Positions 8,515 through 17,664 are shown, counted from the stretch's first letter. The stretch is DNA of 64,000 nucleotides from JACQFK01 sp964619955 (GCA_964619955.1 CAZUJF010000003.1:186001-250000), one strand, 5' to 3'. Numbers and translations are program-made. Notes: generated by a model from the letters alone, not told the origin.

Positions 8515-11500
8515 TCATTTGTTCAGGGCCTCGTCCAGGTTCAGCATCTGGTTGCAGGTCATGGTCCAGGACGCCAGGTCCGCGGCGTTGAGCGATCCGT
8601 CGGGCTTCAGTTCCCCCACGGCGATCAGGGCCTTCGCGTCCTCCGGCTTCGCCGCGTAGTGCGCGGCCAGGGTCTGCTGCATCTTCGCGACCACGGCGGT
8701 CTCGGCGGCCGAGAGGGGACGCGCGAGCACGCGGCGGGCGATGAAATCGATGCGGGCCGCGGCGTCGCCCGCCTTCATCGCGTGCTGGGCGAGCGCCCGG
8801 GCGGCCTCGATGAACTGGGGGTCGTTGAGCGTGACGAGGGCCTGCAGCGGCGTGTTGGTCCGCTCGCGTCTCAGGCAGGAGAACTCGCGCGCGGGGGCGT
8901 TGAGGATGTCCATGGAGGCCGGCGGCGCGGCGCGCTTCCAGAACGTGTACATGCTGCGGCGGCGCAGGGCGTCGCCCGAGTCGCGCTTGTAGTCGCGCGT
9001 GTTGCTGCCGGGCATGGCGACGGCCTCCCAGACGCCGTCCGGCTGGTAGGGCCGGACGCTGGGGCCGCCGATCTTGGGGGACAGGGTTTCCGACGCGGCG
9101 AGCGCGTAATCGCGCACGAGTTCGGCGTCGAGGCGGAAGCGCGGGCCGCGCGAGAAGAGGCGGTTGTCCGGGTCCTTCTGCAGCTTCTCGGGCGTGCTCT
9201 TCGCCGACTGGCGGTACGTGGCGGATCCCAGGATGAGCCGGAAGAGCTTCTTGACGTCCCAGCCGCCGTCGCGGAACTCGACCGCGAGCCAGTCGAGCAG
9301 CTCGGGATGCGTGGGCGCCTCGCCCATGATGCCGAAGTCCTCGGAGGTCTTCACGATGCCGGTGCCGAAGACCTCCTGCCAGAAGCGGTTCACGGTCACG
9401 CGCGGCGTGAGGGCGCTCTCCCTGGAGACGAGCCACTGCGCCAGGCCGAGGCGGTTCTTGGGCGCCTCGGGCGGCAGGGGGTGCAGGGCCTTGATCACGT
9501 TGGCCTCGACCTTGTCGCGGGGCTTGTCGTATTCGCCCCGGAAGAGGACGGCGGCGGCGGGCATGGAGCCCTTCTTCTCCTCCTGGATGTAGGCGACCGA
9601 GGCCCGGTCGCGGATGGTCTTCTGCTCCGCCTCGAGCTTCGTGACCTTGTCCGAGGCCGCCGCCATGGCGGCGTCGCCGCCGGAGGTCACCTCGAAGAGC
9701 TCGTCCTTCTCCTTGGGCTGGCGGTCCTTGGGGGCCTTCGCGAGCAGCGCCTTCGCCTTCGTCTCGAGGGCCATGCGCTGGACCTCGTTGGCCGTGAGGC
9801 GCCGGTTGTAGATCCGGATGTCCTGGACGGAGGCGTTGACGAGCATCGCGCCCTTCTTGCGCTGGCCGACGCGGAAGGGGGTCTTGCTGAGCGGGCTTCC
9901 CTTGAGCGTGTTGGCTTCGAAGCCGAGTTTGCCGTCCTTGCCGTCGACGTAGATCCGGAAGCCCTCCGCCTTCGAGGAGCCGTCGTAGGTGACGAAGACG
10001 TGCTGCCAGGTCCCGGGCTTCACGCGGTTGCCGGTGGTGGCGACCTTGATGGCGTTGTCCTGCCATTTGTGGATCAGGTGCGAGGCGAACTCGTTGCCCT
10101 GGATCCAGAGGTCCCAGCCCTTGAAGGCCTCGTCGTCGTCCATGCGGGCGAAGACGGGGGCGCTGCCCTGGAAGCCGGCCTTGACCTTGACCCAGCAGCC
10201 GAAGGAGAAGGGGGTTTTCTGGTCGAAGGCGCCGACGTCGGCGGCGCAGTCCAGGACGGCCTTGCCGTCGAAGGCGATGGCTTTCGTGTGGCGCAGGCCG
10301 GCCTCCCAGGTGAGCGGGGCGGAGGACTTGAAGACGGCCGGGGCGCCCTTGAGGGTTCCCGTGAGGGCGTCGGCGGGCTGTTCCGCCTCGAGGGGCAGGT
10401 GGAATTCGGGGGCGCCGATCTTGGCGACCTCGGCCTCCCAGTCCTCGGGCTTGGCCTTCTCCAGCCAGGCGTCGAATTCGGTGCGCAGGACCTTCTTGCG
10501 TTCGGCGGCGGCCTTGCGGGCCTCCTCGATCTCCTTGGGGATGGCGGCCCAGCGGGCGTCGTCCTCGGTCTTGGGGAGGATCATGACGGGGGCGGTGTCG
10601 CGGATGTTGCCGTCCATGGCGCCCTGGGTGGTGTTCCGGAAGAAGGCGCTCATGGAGTAGAAGTCCTTCATGTCCACGGGGTCGAATTTGTGGTCATGGC
10701 AGACGGCGCAATTGGAGGTGAGGCCGAGCCAGACCCAGGAGGTGGTCTCGACGCGGTCGCGGGCGTAGGAGACGAGGACCTCCTCGTTGATGCTGCCGCC
10801 CTCGTTGGTGGTGAGATTGCAGCGGTGGAAGCCGGTGGCGATGAGCTGCTCCTTCGTGGGGTTGGGGAGGAGGTCGCCGGCGATCTGCTCGATCGTGAAC
10901 TGGTCGAAGGGCTGGTTGCGGTTGAAGGCCTGGATGATCCAGTCGCGATAGGGCCAGATGTCGCGGAAGTTGTCGAAGTGGAGGCCGTGGGTGTCGGCGT
11001 AGCGGGCCGCGTCCATCCAGTAGCGGGCGCGGTGTTCGCCGTAGCGGGGCGAGGCGAAGAGTTCGTCCATGAGCTTGTCGCAGGCGTCGGGGCTCTGATC
11101 GGCGGCGAAGGCCTCGACGCGCGCGGGGTCGGGGGGCAGGCCGGTGAGGTCGAGCGTGAGCCGGCGCGCGAGGGTGCGGCGGTCGGCTTCGGGGGCGGGC
11201 TGCAGTCCGAGCGCCTCGAGTTTCGCGAGCGTGAAGCGGTCGATGGGGTTGCGCGCCCAGGCGCCGTTCTTCACGGCGGGCGGTTCGGGGCGTTCGGGCT
11301 TGAGGAAGGACCAGTGGGGCTCCCATTTCGCGCCCTGTTCGATCCATTTTTTGAGGGTTTCGATCTGGTGGGGCTTGAGGATCTTCTTGGATTTGGCGGG
11401 GGGCATGAAGTCCTCGGCGTCCTTCGTGACGAGGCGCTGGTAGAGGGGGCTCTCGGCGGGTTTCCCGGGGACGACCATGACGCCGTTCTCGCGTTTGGCG

Positions 11501-11724
11501 AAGAAGCCCTCTTCGCGGTCGAGGCGGAGCTTGCCCTTGCGGCTTCCGGGGTCGGGTCCGTGGCACTGGAAGCAGTTCTCGGCGAGGATGGGGCGGACGT
11601 CGCGGTTGAAGCGGACGTCGCGGTCGCGGGACTGTCCGTCGGCGCCGGCGGCGGGCAGGAGGAGCAGCGCGCAGAGGAGGATTCGCATGAGGGGTCGGGC
11701 TCCCGTCACAGGTGAAACGTCCAT
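8515..11724 (-). CDS. DUF1549/DUF1553 cytochrome-domain protein with inserted LamG-like domain
   Basis: This 1069-residue protein has a signal peptide (hydrophobic stretch after MRILLCALLLLP), a cytochrome motif CFQCH in a PSCyt1 domain, DUF1549 (RYWMDAARYADTHG, then CAVCHDHKFDP as a second CxxCH), a laminin-G/concanavalin-like insert (FSFGCWVKVKAGF to IRIYNRRL, roughly residues 480-655), and a C-terminal DUF1553 (VTVNRFWQEVFGTGIV, FGIMGEAPTHPELLDWLA). The start at 11724 has AGGA about 8 bases upstream; M at 11688 is an alternative giving a shorter leader. The LamG insert suggests carbohydrate binding. It is the first gene of the operon with the DUF1501 gene. Confidence 0.9.
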   Translation of the reverse strand: MDVSPVTGARPLMRILLCALLLLPAAGADGQSRDRDVRFNRDVRPILAENCFQCHGPDPGSRKGKLRLDREEGFFAKRENGVMVVPGKPAESPLYQRLVTKDAEDFMPPAKSKKILKPHQIETLKKWIEQGAKWEPHWSFLKPERPEPPAVKNGAWARNPIDRFTLAKLEALGLQPAPEADRRTLARRLTLDLTGLPPDPARVEAFAADQSPDACDKLMDELFASPRYGEHRARYWMDAARYADTHGLHFDNFRDIWPYRDWIIQAFNRNQPFDQFTIEQIAGDLLPNPTKEQLIATGFHRCNLTTNEGGSINEEVLVSYARDRVETTSWVWLGLTSNCAVCHDHKFDPVDMKDFYSMSAFFRNTTQGAMDGNIRDTAPVMILPKTEDDARWAAIPKEIEEARKAAAERKKVLRTEFDAWLEKAKPEDWEAEVAKIGAPEFHLPLEAEQPADALTGTLKGAPAVFKSSAPLTWEAGLRHTKAIAFDGKAVLDCAADVGAFDQKTPFSFGCWVKVKAGFQGSAPVFARMDDDEAFKGWDLWIQGNEFASHLIHKWQDNAIKVATTGNRVKPGTWQHVFVTYDGSSKAEGFRIYVDGKDGKLGFEANTLKGSPLSKTPFRVGQRKKGAMLVNASVQDIRIYNRRLTANEVQRMALETKAKALLAKAPKDRQPKEKDELFEVTSGGDAAMAAASDKVTKLEAEQKTIRDRASVAYIQEEKKGSMPAAAVLFRGEYDKPRDKVEANVIKALHPLPPEAPKNRLGLAQWLVSRESALTPRVTVNRFWQEVFGTGIVKTSEDFGIMGEAPTHPELLDWLAVEFRDGGWDVKKLFRLILGSATYRQSAKSTPEKLQKDPDNRLFSRGPRFRLDAELVRDYALAASETLSPKIGGPSVRPYQPDGVWEAVAMPGSNTRDYKRDSGDALRRRSMYTFWKRAAPPASMDILNAPAREFSCLRRERTNTPLQALVTLNDPQFIEAARALAQHAMKAGDAAARIDFIARRVLARPLSAAETAVVAKMQQTLAAHYAAKPEDAKALIAVGELKPDGSLNAADLASWTMTCNQMLNLDEALNK

Positions 11725-11840
11725 CAGGCCATCCTAACCTGTTTTCCCCTTCGACCCGCGTCGGGTAGGGGAAATGAGCGCGGGGTGGACGGGGCGGGGG
11801 GCGCCGCTATAATCAGCAGCCTGTTAGGGGAACCTTCCGC

Positions 11841-12965
11841 ATGTCCAAAACCGTGATCGCCTCCGCCGCCCGGAAGCTGGGCGGCTTCGACGCCGCCGCG
11901 CAGCAGGTCCTGGTGGGCCTGGACGGCTTCGTCGACCTCATCATCGACGTGGTGGACAAGCGCAGCGACGCGGCGACGTACACGCGGGTGGACACGATCG
12001 CGGCGCTGGGGGAGCGGATTTCGCGCGCGGCGGGGCTCTCGAGCAATCTCGAGCTGGTGGTGCGGCAGACGAAGCTGGGCGGCAACGGGCCGATCATGGC
12101 GAACGCGATGATCGAGTCGGGCTGCGCGGTGACGTACGTGGGCTGCCTGGGGCGGCCGGCCGTGCATCCGGTGTTCGCGGAGATGGCGCGGCGCTGCAAG
12201 GCCTGTTACAGCGTGGCGGAGCCCGGGACGACGGACGCGCTGGAGTTCCGGGACGGCAAGCTGATGCTGGGCAAGCACGAGACGCTCAAGGAAGTGACGT
12301 GGGAGCGGATGCTCGAGGTGGCGGGGAAGGACCGGATCCGCCGGGCCTGGGAGACGTCGAACCTGATCGCGCTGACGAACTGGACGATGCTGCCGTACCA
12401 GACGGACATCTGGCGCCGGCTGCACCGGGAGTTCTCGGGGGTGAAGCCGGTGAAGGGGGCGATCCTCTTCATCGACCTGGCCGACCCGGAGAAGCGGCCG
12501 CCGGCGGAGATCGCGGAGGCCGCGCGCTTCCTCAAGAGCTTCCGGACGACGCACCGGGTGGTGCTCGGGGTGAACCAGAAGGAGAGCCTGGAGGTCGGCG
12601 GGGCGCTGGGCCTGAAGTTCCAGGCCGACGCGATCGAGGCGAACGCGGTCGCGCTGCGGAAGGCGCTGGAGCTGGACGCCGTGGTGGTGCATCCGACGAG
12701 AAACGCGGCGTGTGCGACGGAGTCGGGCAGCGCGGTGTTGGACGGCCCGTTCTGTGCGAACCCGAAGCTGACGACGGGGGCGGGGGACAACTTCAACGCG
12801 GGGTTCTGTCTCGGTCTGCTGGCCGGCCTGGAGCCGCAGGAGCTGCTCGCGGCGGGCACGGCGAACTCGGGCTTCTACGTCCGCAACGCCAAGTCGGCCA
12901 CGGCGAAGGATCTCGCCGCCTTCCTCAGCGCCTGGGAGCAGCGCCACGGCGACCCCTCGTTCTGA
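11841..12965 (+). CDS. PfkB-family sugar kinase
   Basis: The 374-residue protein shows the ribokinase/PfkB fold: an N-terminal QVLVGLDGFVDLIIDVV, the glycine-rich KLGGNGPIMANAM sugar-binding region near residue 76, and near residue 310 the C-terminal signature TTGAGDNFNAGF that holds the catalytic Asp and anion hole. It is longer than typical ribokinases and lacks features that would fix the sugar. A GGGGAA about 9 bases before the ATG can serve as ribosome binding site. It is divergent from the DUF1553 gene and followed by a very long hairpin, so it is likely monocistronic. Confidence 0.85.
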   Translation: MSKTVIASAARKLGGFDAAAQQVLVGLDGFVDLIIDVVDKRSDAATYTRVDTIAALGERISRAAGLSSNLELVVRQTKLGGNGPIMANAMIESGCAVTYVGCLGRPAVHPVFAEMARRCKACYSVAEPGTTDALEFRDGKLMLGKHETLKEVTWERMLEVAGKDRIRRAWETSNLIALTNWTMLPYQTDIWRRLHREFSGVKPVKGAILFIDLADPEKRPPAEIAEAARFLKSFRTTHRVVLGVNQKESLEVGGALGLKFQADAIEANAVALRKALELDAVVVHPTRNAACATESGSAVLDGPFCANPKLTTGAGDNFNAGFCLGLLAGLEPQELLAAGTANSGFYVRNAKSATAKDLAAFLSAWEQRHGDPSF

Positions 12966-12975
12966 GTCGCCCGAA

Positions 12976-13035
12976 AAAAGCAGCCCGTCTACTTTGTCGA
13001 GTCCAGGGACTCGACAAAGCAGACGGGCTGCTTTT
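12976..13035. terminator. Very long hairpin, probable bidirectional terminator
   Basis: Two 28-base arms (12976-13003 and 13008-13035) match at 27 of 28 positions around a 4-base loop. Each strand begins with a run of A and ends with TTTT, so it can terminate transcription from either side. It lies 10 bases after the PfkB kinase stop and just upstream of the TetR promoter, isolating the two units. The arms are much longer than an ordinary intrinsic terminator. Sequence around AGACGGGCTGCTTTTGA resembles the palindrome at 54695. Confidence 0.8.
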
Positions 13036-13049
13036 GATGTTTTTGGGTA

Positions 13050-13077
13050 TTGACAGCTGGGGGGGTGGGAATATAAT
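13050..13077 (+). promoter_or_regulatory. Sigma-70 type promoter of the TetR/lipid operon
   Basis: A perfect TTGACA (13050-13055) and a perfect TATAAT (13072-13077) are separated by 16 bases. Start of transcription would be near 13084, about 25 bases before the TetR ATG. This is an unusually strong consensus promoter for such GC-rich DNA, which fits a gene normally held down by a repressor. Confidence 0.8.
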
Positions 13078-13097
13078 GAGTGAGTAAACGCTCATTA
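13074..13097. promoter_or_regulatory. Probable TetR operator overlapping the -10 box
   Basis: The inverted repeat TAATGAGTG...CGCTCATTA has 9-base arms matching at 8 positions around a 6-base centre. It overlaps the -10 hexamer and the transcription start, the classical place for steric repression. The neighbouring TetR-family gene is the obvious candidate to bind it, giving negative autoregulation together with control of the downstream lipid gene. Confidence 0.65.
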
Positions 13098-13109
13098 ATA
13101 GGGGTGGAC

Positions 13110-13676
13110 ATGGCCCGGCCGGTGACCAAGAAGGCGGCGATCATCCAGGCGGCGGTGAAGCTCTTCGCCGAGCGGGGGATCGAGGGGACCACCACCCGGG
13201 AGATCGCGCTGCTCTCCAAGACGGCGGAAGGCACCCTCTTCCGCCACTTCGAGAGCAAGGAGGATCTGGCCTGGCAGATCTATCACGAAAATCTGCTGAA
13301 GTTCATGGAGGACCTGGAAGCGGACGTCGCGCGCGCGGACTCCACCCGCGCCAAACTGGGCGCCATGATCGAACGCTGCTACCTCCTCTACGAGAACAAC
13401 CCCACGCTCTGCACCTTCCTGCTGCTCACCGAACACAGCGCGGCCCGGCGCATGTCCCGCGACTACCGCACGCCGATCCAGGTCCTCATCGAGGTCATCG
13501 AGGCGGGCCGGCAGTCCGGGGAACTGGGACCCCTCGAGCCGGCGCTGGCCGCCGCGCTCGCCTTCGGCGCCGTGCTCCGCGTGCCCATCTTCAAAGTCTA
13601 TGGACGCCTCTCCGGCGATCTCCGCGAAAAAGTCGACGCCGTCACGACCGCCGTCTGGAACATGCTGAGGGCCTGA
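13110..13676 (+). CDS. TetR-family transcriptional repressor
   Basis: The 188-residue protein has a clear TetR N-terminal helix-turn-helix (roughly residues 8-53, with AAVKLFAERGIEGTTTREIA and EGTLFRHFESKEDL) and a helical ligand-binding C-terminal domain. The ATG at 13110 is preceded by GGGGTGG; a GTG at 13080 is rejected because it lies inside the operator and promoter start region. The gene ends 3 bases before the fused MFS/PlsC/acyl-ACP synthetase gene, so both are co-transcribed. By context the ligand may be a fatty acid, acyl-CoA or lysolipid; this is inference. Confidence 0.88.
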   Translation: MARPVTKKAAIIQAAVKLFAERGIEGTTTREIALLSKTAEGTLFRHFESKEDLAWQIYHENLLKFMEDLEADVARADSTRAKLGAMIERCYLLYENNPTLCTFLLLTEHSAARRMSRDYRTPIQVLIEVIEAGRQSGELGPLEPALAAALAFGAVLRVPIFKVYGRLSGDLREKVDAVTTAVWNMLRA

Positions 13677-13679
13677 GCC

Positions 13680-16600
13680 ATGGCGATCGGAAAGTACAAG
13701 GACCTGCTCAAGAACGGGGGCTTCCAGGCCTTCCTCTGGACCCAGTTCCTCGGCGCCTTCAACGACAACGTCAGCAAGTGGATCATCACCCTCTACCTGA
13801 TCGACAAGGTCCCCGGCCAGGGCAGCACCTACGCCGCCCTCGTCGGCGGCATCTTCGTCCTGCCCTTCCTGCTCTTCTCTAGCCACTCGGGCTTCGTGGC
13901 CGACGTCCGCTCCAAGCGCCAGGTCATGATCGCCGTCAAGGTCTTCGAAGTCTGCTCCATGGCCCTCGGTTACCTCGCCATCTCCTCGGGCCACATCGGC
14001 TTCATGCTCGTCATCCCCTTCCTGATGGGCCTGCACTCCACGTTCTTCAGCCCGGCGAAATACGGCATCCTCCCGGAGATCCTCCCCGAGCGCGACCTCT
14101 CCCGCGCCAACGGCCTGCTCGAGATGACCACCTTCATGGCCATCATCCTGGGCACCACGCTCGGCGGGCTGCTCTACAAACACTGGGCCGGGCAGCCCGG
14201 GCTGCTCAACCTGGTCCTCGTCGCGGTGGCCGTCGTCGGGCTCATGAGCAGCTTCGGGATCCCCAAGGTCCCGCCGTCGGGCTCCCGCACGCCGTTCCGC
14301 TGGAATCCGTTCGCGGAACTGGGACAGGGGCTGCGCGAACTGCGGCAGCAGCCCACCCTCTGGCTCACGGTCCTGGGGATCACCTACTTCTGGTTTCTCG
14401 GCGCCTTCCTCCTCGCCGCCATCGCCCCCCTGGGCAAGGAGGTGATGAAGCTGGACCCCGACGCCACCTCCCTGCTCGAAACCTTCCTCGCCGTCGGCAT
14501 CGGCGTCGGCAGCCTCATCGCGGGCAAACTCTCCGGCGACAAGGTCGAACTCGGCCTCGTCCCGCTCGGCTCCCTCGGCATGGGGGCCGGTGCCATCGGG
14601 ATCTGGGCCTCGGGCTCCTACGCCTGGACCGCGGCGGCGTTCTCGCTGCTCGGTCTCTCCGCAGGCTTTTTCGCGGTGCCGCTCAACGCCCTCCTGCAGC
14701 AGAAAAGCGAGAAGGAAGGCAAGGGCCGCTTCCTGGCGGTGAGCAACTTCGTCAACGCCGTGGGCATGATCCTCGCCTTCGGCCTGCTTGGTCTCTTCGG
14801 GAAGTGGGGGCTCACGGCCGACCGCTCCATCATGATCCTCGGCCTGCTGACGTTCGGGATGACCGCCTATCTGCTCACGATCCTCCCGGACTTCCTCATC
14901 CGCTTCTCCCTCTGGCTCTTCACCCACACGATCTACCGGATCCGCATCCGCGGACAGGAACACGTCCCGTTCAAGGGCCCCGCCCTCCTGGTCTGCAACC
15001 ACGTGTCCCTCGTGGACGGACTCCTGGTCGGCGCGTGCATCCAGCGCTTCGTGCGCTTCATGGTCTGGAAGCCCTACTACGAGCACAAGGCCTTCCACTG
15101 GCTGCTGAAGCGCATGAACACCATCCCCGTCGCCGGCACCCGCAGCGGCGTGGTCGAATGTCTCGAGCGCGCCCGCGAGGAGCTGAAAGCGGGCCACGTC
15201 GTGTGCATCTTCGCGGAGGGCGCGATCAGCCGCACCGGCAACATGCTCCCGTTCAAGCGCGGCTTCGAGCGCATCGTCGAGGGGCTGGACGTGCCCATCA
15301 TCCCCGTCCACCTCGACGGCCTCTGGGGCAGCATCTTCAGCTTCAAGGAGGGGAAGTTCGTCACCAAGATGCCGCGCTTCATCCCGTATCCGGTCACGGT
15401 GTCCTTCGGCAAAGCCCTGCCGTCCAGCTCGAAAGCGGAGGCCGTGCGCCTGGCCGTGAGCGAGCTCGGCAGCGACGCCATCGGGGAGCGCCGCAGGCCC
15501 GGGGACACGCTGGCGAAGCGCTTCCTCAAGACGGCGAAGCGGAACCTCGGCTCCTTCGCGATGGCGGATTCCGGCGGCAAGGAGCTGACCTACGGAAGGA
15601 CGCTCGCCGCGTCCCTGCTGCTGGCGAAGTGGGTGAGGCGGAACACGCGGGGGCAGGACCACGTCGGCCTCCTGCTGCCGTCCTCCGTCGGCGGCGCGCT
15701 CGCCAACCTGGCCGTCACGCTGACGGAAAAGGTCCCGGTCAACCTCAACTTCACCGCGGGCCGCGAAGCGATGGACTACGCGGTGAAGCAGTGCGGCATC
15801 CGGACGATCCTCACGTCCAAGGTCTTCCTGCACAAGGCGAACCTGGAGGAGCTGCCCGGGATGGTCTTCCTGGAGGACGTCCTGAAATCCTTCGGCGGTC
15901 TCAGCCGGATCTGCGCCGCCCTGCAGGCCTGGCTGCTGCCCGCCGCGCTGCTGTCCTGGATGGCGCGCGAGCGCCGGACCGTCGCCTCGGATCTGGCCAC
16001 GGTCATCTACTCCTCGGGCAGCACGGGGACGCCCAAGGGCGTCATGCTGACGCACCACAACATCCTGTCCAACATGGAGGCGCTGGAGCAGGTCTACTGG
16101 GTGACGAAGGCGGACCGCGTCCTCGGCGTGCTGCCCTTCTTCCACTCGTTCGGCTTCACCGGCACGCTCTGGTTTCCGCTGCTCTCCGGGTTCGGCGGCG
16201 TCTACCACCCCAATCCGCTGGACGCGAAGACCGTGGGGGAGCTGACGCTGAAATACAAGTGCACGCTGCTGATGAGCACGCCCACGTTCTACTCGGCGTA
16301 TCTCCGCAAGTGCTCGAAGGAGGAGTTCGCGTCGCTGCGCTTCGCGATCGTGGGCGCCGAGAAGCTGCGCGACTCGCTGGCGGCGGACTTCAAGGAGAAG
16401 TTCGGGATCGACCTGATGGAGGGCTACGGCTGCACGGAGCTGTCCCCGGTGGTCGCGCTGAACGTGCCGGACTACGAGGAGGCGAAGAATTTCCAGAAGG
16501 GCCTCAAACGCGGGACGGTGGGGCATCCGCTGCCCGGCGTCTCCGTGAAGCTGGTGGACCCGGACAGCGGCGCCCCCGCGGAGCCCGGGAAGGAGGGCCT

Positions 16601-17063
16601 GCTGCTCGTGAAGGGCCCGAATCTGATGAAAGGCTATCTGGGCCAGCCGGAGCGCACGGCGGAGGCGATCAAGGACGGCTGGTACGTCACGGGCGACCTC
16701 GCCTGCATCGACGAGGACGGCTTCATCCGCATCACCGACCGGCTCTCGCGCTTTTCCAAGATCGGCGGCGAGATGGTGCCGCACGGCAAGCTCGAGGAGG
16801 CGCTGCTGCCCCATCTGGGCGAGTACGCCGGCGCGGTGACGGCGGTCCCCGACGAGCAGAAGGGCGAAAAGCTGGTGATCTTCCACACGCATCCCGGGCT
16901 GAGCGCGGACGCGCTCTGGGAGAAGCTCGCGAATTCGGAGCTCCCCAAGCTCTGGGTGCCCAAGAAGGACAACATCCGTTTCGTGGAGAAGCTCCCCCTC
17001 TTGGGGACGGGCAAGCTGGATCTGAAGGGGCTCAAGAAACTCGCCCAGGAACTCCTCGCCTGA
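13680..17063 (+). CDS. Fused lysophospholipid flippase / PlsC acyltransferase / acyl-ACP synthetase
   Basis: The 1127-residue protein joins three activities of lysophospholipid recycling. Residues 1 to about 415 are an MFS transporter of the LplT type (FLGAFNDNVSKWIITLYLI start). Residues about 425-620 are a PlsC glycerophosphate acyltransferase with NHVSLVD near residue 440 (the HX4D catalytic pair) and FAEGAISRTG near 511. Residues about 640-1127 are an AMP-forming acyl ligase with IYSSGSTGTPKGV near 776, GYGCTELSP and the terminal GTGKLDLKGL lysine region. In E. coli these are separate LplT and Aas proteins; fused forms occur in other phyla. It acts at the inner membrane, re-acylating imported lysophospholipid. 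It sits 3 bases after its likely repressor. Confidence 0.92.
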   Translation: MAIGKYKDLLKNGGFQAFLWTQFLGAFNDNVSKWIITLYLIDKVPGQGSTYAALVGGIFVLPFLLFSSHSGFVADVRSKRQVMIAVKVFEVCSMALGYLAISSGHIGFMLVIPFLMGLHSTFFSPAKYGILPEILPERDLSRANGLLEMTTFMAIILGTTLGGLLYKHWAGQPGLLNLVLVAVAVVGLMSSFGIPKVPPSGSRTPFRWNPFAELGQGLRELRQQPTLWLTVLGITYFWFLGAFLLAAIAPLGKEVMKLDPDATSLLETFLAVGIGVGSLIAGKLSGDKVELGLVPLGSLGMGAGAIGIWASGSYAWTAAAFSLLGLSAGFFAVPLNALLQQKSEKEGKGRFLAVSNFVNAVGMILAFGLLGLFGKWGLTADRSIMILGLLTFGMTAYLLTILPDFLIRFSLWLFTHTIYRIRIRGQEHVPFKGPALLVCNHVSLVDGLLVGACIQRFVRFMVWKPYYEHKAFHWLLKRMNTIPVAGTRSGVVECLERAREELKAGHVVCIFAEGAISRTGNMLPFKRGFERIVEGLDVPIIPVHLDGLWGSIFSFKEGKFVTKMPRFIPYPVTVSFGKALPSSSKAEAVRLAVSELGSDAIGERRRPGDTLAKRFLKTAKRNLGSFAMADSGGKELTYGRTLAASLLLAKWVRRNTRGQDHVGLLLPSSVGGALANLAVTLTEKVPVNLNFTAGREAMDYAVKQCGIRTILTSKVFLHKANLEELPGMVFLEDVLKSFGGLSRICAALQAWLLPAALLSWMARERRTVASDLATVIYSSGSTGTPKGVMLTHHNILSNMEALEQVYWVTKADRVLGVLPFFHSFGFTGTLWFPLLSGFGGVYHPNPLDAKTVGELTLKYKCTLLMSTPTFYSAYLRKCSKEEFASLRFAIVGAEKLRDSLAADFKEKFGIDLMEGYGCTELSPVVALNVPDYEEAKNFQKGLKRGTVGHPLPGVSVKLVDPDSGAPAEPGKEGLLLVKGPNLMKGYLGQPERTAEAIKDGWYVTGDLACIDEDGFIRITDRLSRFSKIGGEMVPHGKLEEALLPHLGEYAGAVTAVPDEQKGEKLVIFHTHPGLSADALWEKLANSELPKLWVPKKDNIRFVEKLPLLGTGKLDLKGLKKLAQELLA

Positions 17064-17124
17064 ATCCGGGATCTTTCGCCGCTTTTCCCGCACGATTCCC
17101 GCCTCTCGAGCGAAGAGGTAGAGG

Positions 17125-17664
17125 ATGAAGGACGTCATCAAGCGGGTGCTCGCCGGCGAGCGGGACGCCTACCGGGAGCTGGTCCGGGAGTACGGCCCCC
17201 TCGTGCGCGCGTGCCTCGCCTCGCATCTGGCGTCGCCGCAGAACGTGGAGGACCTCGCCCAGGAAACCTTCATCGCCGCCTACGAGCAGCTGCGGAGCTT
17301 CGATCTCGACCGGGATTTCGCCCCCTGGGTCCGGGCCATCGCACGCCACAAGGCCCTCTCGCAACTCCGGCGCACCCAGCTGCACGGGCAGGCCCTCGAA
17401 AAACTCAAGGCGCAGGCCGCCGAATGCGTGTTCGAGGAGTTGTCCCGGACGGACGAGGCCGCGGGCGCCGTCGACCGGCTCCGGGCCTGTTTCGAAAAAC
17501 TTCCCCGGCGGCTGATGGACATGCTCCGGGCCCGCTATTTCGAGCGCCTGCCGGTGAACGGCATCGCGGACCGCCATGGAACGAGCTCGGGCGCCGTGAG
17601 CTCGCTGCTCTTCCGCGGACGCAAGGAACTCCAGTCCTGCATGGAGCGGGGGGAGCCGTCGTGA
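17125..17664 (+). CDS. ECF-type RNA polymerase sigma factor
   Basis: The 179-residue protein has sigma region 2 (AYRELVREYGPLVRACL and NVEDLAQETFIAAYEQL) and region 4 (PRRLMDMLRARYFERLPVNGIADRHGTS written in two helices, with GAVSSLLFRGRKEL recognition helix). It has no region 1 or 3, as expected for extracytoplasmic-function factors. It overlaps the next gene, a membrane anti-sigma-like protein with a FecR domain, by 4 bases (GTGA), so the pair is translationally coupled. It probably drives its own operon of secreted propeller proteins. Confidence 0.9.
   Translation: MKDVIKRVLAGERDAYRELVREYGPLVRACLASHLASPQNVEDLAQETFIAAYEQLRSFDLDRDFAPWVRAIARHKALSQLRRTQLHGQALEKLKAQAAECVFEELSRTDEAAGAVDRLRACFEKLPRRLMDMLRARYFERLPVNGIADRHGTSSGAVSSLLFRGRKELQSCMERGEPS

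Noticed and set aside
8659..11715. 1018-codon open frame on the + strand
   Set aside because: It lies opposite the DUF1549/1553 gene and is a low-complexity Gly/Val/Leu/Asp product typical of a shadow frame.
13080..13109. GTG start that would extend TetR by ten residues
   Set aside because: It lies between the -10 box and the likely transcription start, within the operator; the ATG at 13110 has a better ribosome binding site and the normal TetR N-terminus.
13095..17141. 1348-codon open frame on the - strand
   Set aside because: It mirrors the TetR and MFS/PlsC/synthetase genes on the + strand, which have clear domains and start signals. The translated - strand product is repetitive in charged residues with no domain, as expected of a GC-rich shadow.
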